Below, one piece after another: positions 59,001 to 64,000 of a stretch of DNA of 64,000 nt. The notes under the pieces are model-generated. The model was not told where the DNA came from and did no database searches. It saw only the letters and a list, made by a program, of their open reading frames with translations. The first letter of the stretch is position 1, and each line of letters starts with the position of its first letter. Both the position numbers and the translations under genes were made by a program. The DNA comes from Rhizobium sp. SSA_523 (GTDB lineage Bacteria; Pseudomonadota; Alphaproteobacteria; Rhizobiales; Rhizobiaceae), in assembly GCF_030435705.1 (NCBI RefSeq), contig NZ_CP129381.1:1302001-1366000 (forward strand). Reading direction: 5' to 3'.

Positions 59001-60581
59001 TCAAGCGCCCCAATTATGGCGACGGAAATCCATCACGAAAGATTGGGCGGGTGCCCAGTTGATATCTGCCCGCTTGGCCGTGAAGGACGCATTGCGGTGC
59101 AAGACCACATAGGCCGGATCTTCGATCTCGATAATCTGCAGCATGCGTCGCCACACCGCGATGCGACGGGTGCGATCCGTGCTGGAACCGAGTTCCTTCG
59201 AGAGCGCACCAAACTCCTCGTTGCGCCACTGGTTGTTCCTCCATGGAGACCCGGCAGGACCCCAGGATCCGCTCATCTGGACATAAGGGTCAGGCAGGGT
59301 GGCGGCCGCCGACCAGTCGTGAATGCCGCGGGTTTCCGGCCCGCCTTCGCTGATCTGGCCCCAGTTTTCCACCATCTGCAGCTTGATGTTGAGGCCGACA
59401 GAGCGCCAGTTTTCCGTATTGATCTGAGCGGTGGCCGTCTGGGCGGTATAGTAGTCGTTCAGGACTCGGTAAGGGATCGGCTCGCCATTGTAGCCGGCCT
59501 CGCGCAACAGCGCTCGTGCCTTATCCGGATCGTAGGCGGGATTGTCGTGATCGGCGATGTAGAAATCGCCATAGAAGGTCCATTGTAGGCCCCGTGGCAC
59601 TTCGGTACGGCCGCTCCACAGGGCTTCGACGATCAGGTTTCGGTCGACTGAGTGGGTCAGAGCCTGGCGAACCAGCGCATTGGCCAGAACCGGATGGGAT
59701 TTATTGAACACAGTGTAGCGGGTGTTGTTGATCGGTCCTCCGACAACCTTGAAGCGTTTATCGGCTTCCACTGTCGCAATCTGGTCAGGAGGAATGTCAC
59801 AAGCGAAATCAGCACCACCGGAACGCAGGAGGTTGATGCGCGACGCCGTCTCTGGCGTCTCGACGAAGCGGATCTGGCGAAGCGGCGGGCGGCCTTCCCA
59901 GTGATCATCGAATGCGGAGAGCGTCAGCACGGAATCAGGCTTGTATTCGGCAACGGCATAAGGACCCGTGGTGACTGGCTGTCGTGCCCAGTCCATCCAG
60001 CTCTTGGCTGCCAGGAAGGCGCGCTTGTTGACGATCATGCCGATCGACGCCGAGAGGCGGCCTTCCAGGACAGGATCTATGGCATTGTTGTGCAGACGGA
60101 TCTTGTGCGGCCCGAGCACCTCGATGCGCTCGAAGGCCGGAAGAGCCTGGCGCGCGACCGCCGTGACGTTGGCGGGAACCTCAAAGGTTCCGCCGCCCCA
60201 CATCCGATCGGGGCCATAAGAAAAGGCCACATCTTCGGCAGTCATCATGTCGCCATTGTGAAATCTCACGCCCTCCCGCAGGTCCACATCGACCGTCAGA
60301 TCGTCGATGCGGTTCCAGCTGATCGCCAGTTGCGACTTCAGCGACATGTCGCCGATCCAGTCATTACCGAGCAAGGTTTCGGCATAACTCGTGTAAATGC
60401 GAGCGCCGACATTTGACTGTTCCGTCAACATCTCCAGGGTGTTGGAATTGGAAATGCGCTGGACTGCCACCGTGACGGCAGGACGCTCGGCGGATTGCGC
60501 CCTGGCAAAGCGCGGTATGGCAAAGGCGGCCGTTGACGCAGCCGAAAGGGAAAGGAGATGGCGGCGGGTAAATCCAGTCAT
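59001..60581 (-). CDS. ABC importer binding protein family 5 (DppA/OppA type)
   Basis: Periplasmic receptor, 526 aa. The leader has a twin arginine (TRRHLLSLSAASTAAFAI, cut near FARAQ), so Tat export is likely. The mature part shows family-5 features: FHNGDMMTAEDVAFSYG, a central ligand-contact region and PDKARALLREAGYNG. I start at 60581 rather than 60611, since AAGG is 8 bases upstream and the leader begins properly. First gene of the importer operon, divergent from the GntR regulator; family-5 receptors bind peptides, opines, sugars or glutathione. Confidence 0.93.
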   Translation of the reverse strand: MTGFTRRHLLSLSAASTAAFAIPRFARAQSAERPAVTVAVQRISNSNTLEMLTEQSNVGARIYTSYAETLLGNDWIGDMSLKSQLAISWNRIDDLTVDVDLREGVRFHNGDMMTAEDVAFSYGPDRMWGGGTFEVPANVTAVARQALPAFERIEVLGPHKIRLHNNAIDPVLEGRLSASIGMIVNKRAFLAAKSWMDWARQPVTTGPYAVAEYKPDSVLTLSAFDDHWEGRPPLRQIRFVETPETASRINLLRSGGADFACDIPPDQIATVEADKRFKVVGGPINNTRYTVFNKSHPVLANALVRQALTHSVDRNLIVEALWSGRTEVPRGLQWTFYGDFYIADHDNPAYDPDKARALLREAGYNGEPIPYRVLNDYYTAQTATAQINTENWRSVGLNIKLQMVENWGQISEGGPETRGIHDWSAAATLPDPYVQMSGSWGPAGSPWRNNQWRNEEFGALSKELGSSTDRTRRIAVWRRMLQIIEIEDPAYVVLHRNASFTAKRADINWAPAQSFVMDFRRHNWGA

Positions 60582-60627
60582 TGTCTTAACCTTCTTGAAA
60601 ACAGCGAGCAAAGGGCGTGCCGCAACG

Positions 60628-60644
60628 ACGCGGGGAACCCGCGT
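60628..60644 (-). other. small hairpin in the leader of the importer operon
   Basis: ACGCGGG (60628-60634) and CCCGCGT (60638-60644) form a 7-bp stem with a three-base loop, 47 bases upstream of the receptor start codon. It could affect the 5' untranslated region; no other riboswitch-like structure was recognised. Confidence 0.35.
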
Positions 60645-60768
60645 CCGGCGTGATGAAGCGTCGGCGATAACGTGACGATGATCTGCATTTGCCGGGCGGT
60701 ATGTTCACTCTTGGCCTGGCCGCCTCGATAGGGATTTGTTTAGGGACTCATTGTGAAATGCACATGAC

Positions 60769-60784
60769 AGCTGTAGGTACAGCT
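60769..60784. promoter_or_regulatory. 7+7 bp palindrome, likely GntR/HutC operator
   Basis: AGCTGTAGGTACAGCT has perfect 7-bp arms around GG. It lies 27 bases before the GntR gene start (60812) and in the region shared with the divergent importer operon, the usual place for an autoregulated HutC-type repressor site. Confidence 0.6.
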
Positions 60785-60811
60785 CCAGGAAAGCAGAGTC
60801 GGAGTTGATGG

Positions 60812-61516
60812 ATGGAGCCGCAATGGTTCAGGGTTTATCAGGCGGTGAAGAAGGCCATCCGCTTGGGAGAGCTGCTGCCCGGCAGCCAGGTCCCGCCGGA
60901 ATTCGATCTTTCGAAACAGTACAGCGTCAGCCGAAACACTGTGCGACGCGCCTATCTGGCTCTGTCACAAGAAGGATTAATCCGGAGTGTGAACGGTCGC
61001 GGCTCCTTCGTCATGCAGACGGGCCTAACCTATGAGGTAGATGCCACCTCCCGGTTCCGCGATGTCCTGGATCGACAGGGTGTCCGATCCGCAATCCGCA
61101 TGATGGACAGCCAGGAAGTTCCGGCAGATGACGAGATGGCCCATATACTGCGTATCGGAACCGGTCATCCTCTGTTGCGCGTCACCGCGCTCATCCTCGG
61201 CGACGAGGTGCCGTTCATCCTGACGGTGCGCCACATCCGCGCAGACCTTGTGCAGGACCTGGACCAGAAACTGAAAGAAACGGACTCCCTGACTAAGATC
61301 GCTCTGCGCGAAGGGTTGGGACAGCTGCGCCGCGTATCGACAACCGTGGCGGCCGGGCTACCGACAGAAAGGGAAGCCGCCCTTCTGCAGTGCCCAACCA
61401 ATGCGCCGGTCCTACTGGTTCACTCAACCGGTCGCATCGACAATGGGCTGCTTCTTGAATGCCAGAGGGCGGCGATGAACAGTCAGCTTATTCGGCTGTC
61501 TTTCAAAAGCGAGTGA
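60812..61516 (+). CDS. GntR-family regulator, HutC subfamily
   Basis: The 234-aa product has a GntR winged helix (about 5-70; VKKAIRLGELLPGSQVPPEFDLSKQYSVSRNTVRRAYLALSQEGLI) and a UTRA effector domain (about 90-230; ILRIGTGHPLLRVTALILGDEVPF). GGAG precedes the ATG by 7 bases. It diverges from the DppA-type importer operon and probably represses it until the substrate or a breakdown product is bound. Confidence 0.94.
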   Translation: MEPQWFRVYQAVKKAIRLGELLPGSQVPPEFDLSKQYSVSRNTVRRAYLALSQEGLIRSVNGRGSFVMQTGLTYEVDATSRFRDVLDRQGVRSAIRMMDSQEVPADDEMAHILRIGTGHPLLRVTALILGDEVPFILTVRHIRADLVQDLDQKLKETDSLTKIALREGLGQLRRVSTTVAAGLPTEREAALLQCPTNAPVLLVHSTGRIDNGLLLECQRAAMNSQLIRLSFKSE

Positions 61517-61759
61517 GCCGAATCAGGAGACGTAAGTGCCACGGCATCAGAAGCGCCCGGTGGCGAGCAAGTTTCAGTCCCTGCAATGCCTTCGAAACCG
61601 ACACGAGAACTCCGGTCGCTCACATCTCCTCCGCCGTAAGAAAAGCGGCATCGATCCGCTTGTGGGCAAGGCAAGGCCATACGCATCGCATCGCATCGTC
61701 CGCTACACTGTCGCGCGCGGCCTCACCCACAACGCCCGACATAGCCCGCCTTCGGCGGC

Positions 61760-62413
61760 CTAGGACACAGCGCCTCCCCTCACGCCATTGATGAGCCAGG
61801 GCCAGGTTCTGTCAAAATGCTCTTTGACACTCCCGCTGGCATCGAATGCGTGACTCCCCGTCATCGCCGCGGCCGTCGGCAGCGCGACAAGACAGTGTAT
61901 CAGATGGCTGGCGATCGCTTTGGCGTCACCCTCGGCGATTGATCCCGCCGCTTGTGCCTCAGCGACTGCATCCACGAGCTTCTCCATGATCGGATCCGGC
62001 TGCGGCGGTATCGGACCGTCTTTCTCAAAGACAACGGCCTCGCTGAAGGTGATACGCTTCAACGCAATGAGGTCGGGCTCCATGTTAATATGCAGCATGG
62101 CTAGCATCAAGGCTTGAAGCCGCTCAAGCGCGGTGCCGCTGGCCGCGGGCATCGTTTCGAGCCTGGCAATGGCGCGCTGATGCGCGTGGTCCACAACCGC
62201 TTCGAACAAGGCCACTTTGGATGGGTAACGGCGATACACCGTGTCCTTGCCTGCGCCAGAATGTGCGGCAACCTGCTCCATGGAGGTCCCGGCAAATCCC
62301 CTCGTGGCGAACAGGTTCGTCGCCGCGCCGATGATCCGCTCCGCAGCAGCGTCCTTGTCTGCTTTGGAAGGCCGACCGACACGCCGCGGTACCTGCATGA
62401 CGTGAGATGTCAT
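61760..62413 (-). CDS. TetR-family transcriptional regulator
   Basis: The 217-aa product has a helix-turn-helix (about 15-65; RIIGAATNLFATRGFAGTSMEQVAAHSGAGKDTVYRRYPSKVALFEAVV) and a TetR_C-like helical domain, close to AcrR-type regulators. I chose the ATG at 62413 because AGGAGGA lies 5-6 bases upstream; the frame is open to 62470. It diverges from the TonB-dependent receptor, which may be its target, though TetR control of siderophore receptors is less common than Fur or AraC control. Confidence 0.92.
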   Translation of the reverse strand: MTSHVMQVPRRVGRPSKADKDAAAERIIGAATNLFATRGFAGTSMEQVAAHSGAGKDTVYRRYPSKVALFEAVVDHAHQRAIARLETMPAASGTALERLQALMLAMLHINMEPDLIALKRITFSEAVVFEKDGPIPPQPDPIMEKLVDAVAEAQAAGSIAEGDAKAIASHLIHCLVALPTAAAMTGSHAFDASGSVKEHFDRTWPWLINGVRGGAVS

Positions 62414-62482
62414 TTTCTTCCTCCTGCAATTGCAACAGCGCATTTTGGAGCGCGGCCCGTGTCTTGCCAATCCAAATGTTGA

Positions 62483-62508
62483 CTGTCTCTTTCATATTTA
62501 CTGGACAG
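62483..62508. promoter_or_regulatory. inverted repeat in TetR/TonB receptor gap
   Basis: CTGTC (62483-62487) and GACAG (62504-62508) are inverted arms 16 bases apart, in a stretch more AT-rich than its surroundings. They lie between the TetR start (62413) and the receptor start (62540). The arms are short, so this is only a candidate operator. Confidence 0.25.
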
Positions 62509-62539
62509 GACGGTCCCGTTTGATTTATGGAAGTAGGCG

Positions 62540-64000
62540 ATGCGGCAGGCTTTGACCATGGGGAAAATCGTGGGGCAGATGTTTCGATGCAAATCTTTCA
62601 TGGCGGGAACCGCCATCCTTCTCATCGCTTCGGGAGGATGGGCTCAGGAGCAGACGACCCAATTGGCGCCCGTCTTGGTGCAGGGCGACGGCACGAGTGC
62701 TGACACGTCGGACAGCATTGTCGCCAGATCCGCCCGCTCCGCAACCAAAACCGTGACGCCGCTGACAGAGACGCCGCAATCGGTCACGACCGTCACGCGC
62801 AAGCAGATCGACGACCAGAATTCCCAGACCGTCAGCGAGGCGCTGCGTTATACCGCCGGCGTCCTTTCCGATCGGGATTCAAATTCGCGCTATGATTCGG
62901 TGTTTCTCCGCGGCTTCGGCGCATTCGGCACCGCCACCAGCTATATCAGCTTTCTGGATGGCTTGAGAATGCAGCGCGGGCAAGCTTTCGCTACTCCATC
63001 CATCGATCCCTTCTTCCTGGATCATGTGGACGTGCTGAAGGGGCCTTCCGCCCTCCTCTATGGGCAGATCAGCCCCGGCGGCCTCGTCAATCAGGTGAGC
63101 CGGGAGCCGTCCGACATCCAATCGAATGAGGTGCGGCTCGAGGTGGGACCGGACGGACGGGTCCAGAGCGGACTGTACTCTACCGGACCTGTCACCTCCG
63201 ATGGCACGGTGCAGTACGGGCTTGCGGTCATCGGCCGGTCTTCCGGCACGCGCTATGACCATGTCGACGAGCAGCGCCTTGGCGTGATGCCATCTCTGAA
63301 GTGGCAGCCGGACGCAGACACGTCGCTGGTGATCTCCGGCTATTATCAACGGGATCCGGAAGGCGGCTATTTTAATTCGCTGTATCCGAGCTTTCTGGCG
63401 CCTGCAGGCTATGCCGGCTTCTTGCGCCGCGACCTCAATGTTGGAGATCCAGACTATGACGCTTTCGAGCGCACCCAGTATGGCGTTGGCTATAGGCTCG
63501 AGCACAATTTCGATGACCAGGTGACGGTACGCTCGAACTTCCGCTATTCGGGCGTTGACACCGACATGCAGTCGCTCCAGATGAACGGCCCGATGTCGGC
63601 AACCGGTATTGTCCCTCGCTGGGCTGTGCATTCCATCGAAGACGCGCGTGGTTTTTCTTTTGATAATCAGGCGGAGTTCAACCTTGAGACTGGCGCCGTG
63701 CGTCATACGCTTCTTGCAGGCCTCGACATCCAGCGCTCCACCAGCAGCTGGAAGTATTTTCTCGGTGGCGCACCATCGCTCGATGTCACCAACCCCGTTT
63801 ATGGTCAGCCGGTCGGCCCGTTCATGGCTGCGGTCGATAGCGATCAGACGCTCCGCCAGACGGGTATCTACCTTCAGGACCAGATCGAAATCGGCAGCCT
63901 GCGCGGTGTCTTCGGCGTCCGGCACGATTGGGCAAATCAGGATACGGATAATCGCCTCACCCGCACGTCAACCGAGCGATCTGACAGCGCGACGAGCTAT
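62540..64000 (+). CDS. TonB-dependent siderophore receptor, partial
   Basis: The first 487 residues are present and the gene runs off the window. A signal peptide precedes EQTTQLAPVLVQGDG; the cut is probably after GWA-Q. The plug domain follows (about 60-170) with TPLTETPQSVTTVTRKQID, SEALRYTAGV, VDVLKGPSALLYGQISPGGLVNQVSR, all typical of ferrichrome/ferrioxamine-type receptors (FhuA/FoxA), and the beta-barrel begins after about 190. It imports a ferric siderophore across the outer membrane using TonB energy. The start is 62540, or 62558 or 62579 if a shorter leader is used. The third and later barrel strands, and the terminal aromatic residue, are beyond the window. Confidence 0.9.
   Translation, partial: MRQALTMGKIVGQMFRCKSFMAGTAILLIASGGWAQEQTTQLAPVLVQGDGTSADTSDSIVARSARSATKTVTPLTETPQSVTTVTRKQIDDQNSQTVSEALRYTAGVLSDRDSNSRYDSVFLRGFGAFGTATSYISFLDGLRMQRGQAFATPSIDPFFLDHVDVLKGPSALLYGQISPGGLVNQVSREPSDIQSNEVRLEVGPDGRVQSGLYSTGPVTSDGTVQYGLAVIGRSSGTRYDHVDEQRLGVMPSLKWQPDADTSLVISGYYQRDPEGGYFNSLYPSFLAPAGYAGFLRRDLNVGDPDYDAFERTQYGVGYRLEHNFDDQVTVRSNFRYSGVDTDMQSLQMNGPMSATGIVPRWAVHSIEDARGFSFDNQAEFNLETGAVRHTLLAGLDIQRSTSSWKYFLGGAPSLDVTNPVYGQPVGPFMAAVDSDQTLRQTGIYLQDQIEIGSLRGVFGVRHDWANQDTDNRLTRTSTERSDSATSY

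Noticed and set aside
61741..61760. CCGCC-TTC-GGCGG hairpin just after the TetR stop codon as a terminator
   Set aside because: The stem is only 5 bp with a mismatch beyond it and no T-run on either strand, so it was not listed as a terminator.
62879..63925. A 348-codon minus-strand frame inside the TonB receptor region
   Set aside because: The plus strand encodes an uninterrupted receptor with plug motifs from 62540 to the window end, so the minus frame is a shadow.
1..64000. CRISPR arrays, tRNA genes, insertion sequences, prophage or origin sequences
   Set aside because: None was recognised on reading; a tRNAscan or IS search would be the decisive test.

Overview
The window reads as an accessory (chromid or megaplasmid-like) segment of an alphaproteobacterium, most likely Rhizobiaceae (Rhizobium/Agrobacterium/Shinella type). 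I infer this from the high-GC coding bias, the many UgpC-type, TRAP and TTT importers paired with IclR, LacI, RpiR and GntR regulators, and the protein styles. No rRNA, tRNA, CRISPR array, insertion sequence, phage gene or replication gene was seen. The content is almost entirely import plus catabolism: seven solute-import systems in 64 kb, mostly with an adjacent regulator and dedicated enzymes.

Layout. (1) 78-5421 (+): creatininase-family hydrolase, Dpp-type ABC permeases and a fused double ATPase, and a PuuE-like deacetylase, with no binding protein in view. (2) 5674-6234 (+): exported DUF4142 protein behind an EcfG-like stress promoter. (3) 18536-6352 (-): two operons that each begin with the same aldolase/dehydratase gene (DapA superfamily) and the same promoter/operator. 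One continues into TctC-TctB-TctA. The other continues into TRAP DctP-DctQ-DctM, an FAD-linked 2-hydroxyacid dehydrogenase, DhaK, DhaL and an IclR regulator. The 983-bp aldolase cassettes (9444-10426 and 17600-18582) are about 99% identical and encode the same 301-residue protein. (4) 18773-22517: a PNPOx/ferredoxin-reductase/ferredoxin fusion and a GST, divergent from a LysR regulator. (5) 34467-22576 (-): a tightly overlapping 12-gene operon with a sugar-type ABC importer, a histidinol-dehydrogenase-fold enzyme, SDR, LacI regulator, NTF2-like protein, bicupin, MetE-like zinc protein, alpha/beta hydrolase and RraA-like aldolase. A second NTF2-like gene diverges from it across a LacI-type palindrome. 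(6) 35749-39769: AraC regulator/MFS exporter and TetR/flavin monooxygenase pairs. (7) 39954-42860: GAF-PAS-GGDEF-EAL protein. (8) 42978-51236: RpiR regulator convergent with an operon of a metal-ligand-less M24 (creatinase-like) protein, a sugar-type ABC importer, a leaderless NMT1-like protein and a hydantoin/Asp-Glu racemase. (9) 51977-54196: membrane M48 protease. (10) 54207-61516: peptide-type ABC importer plus a TIM-barrel isomerase, divergent from a GntR/HutC regulator. (11) 61760-64000: TetR regulator divergent from a TonB-dependent siderophore receptor cut by the window end.

The genes most worth follow-up are the 12-gene operon (substrate unknown), the twin aldolase cassettes with a shared operator that implies one IclR regulon, and the metal-less M24/NMT1/racemase importer operon. 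Functional assignments rest on recognised family motifs in the translations. Substrates are inferred and mostly unresolved.
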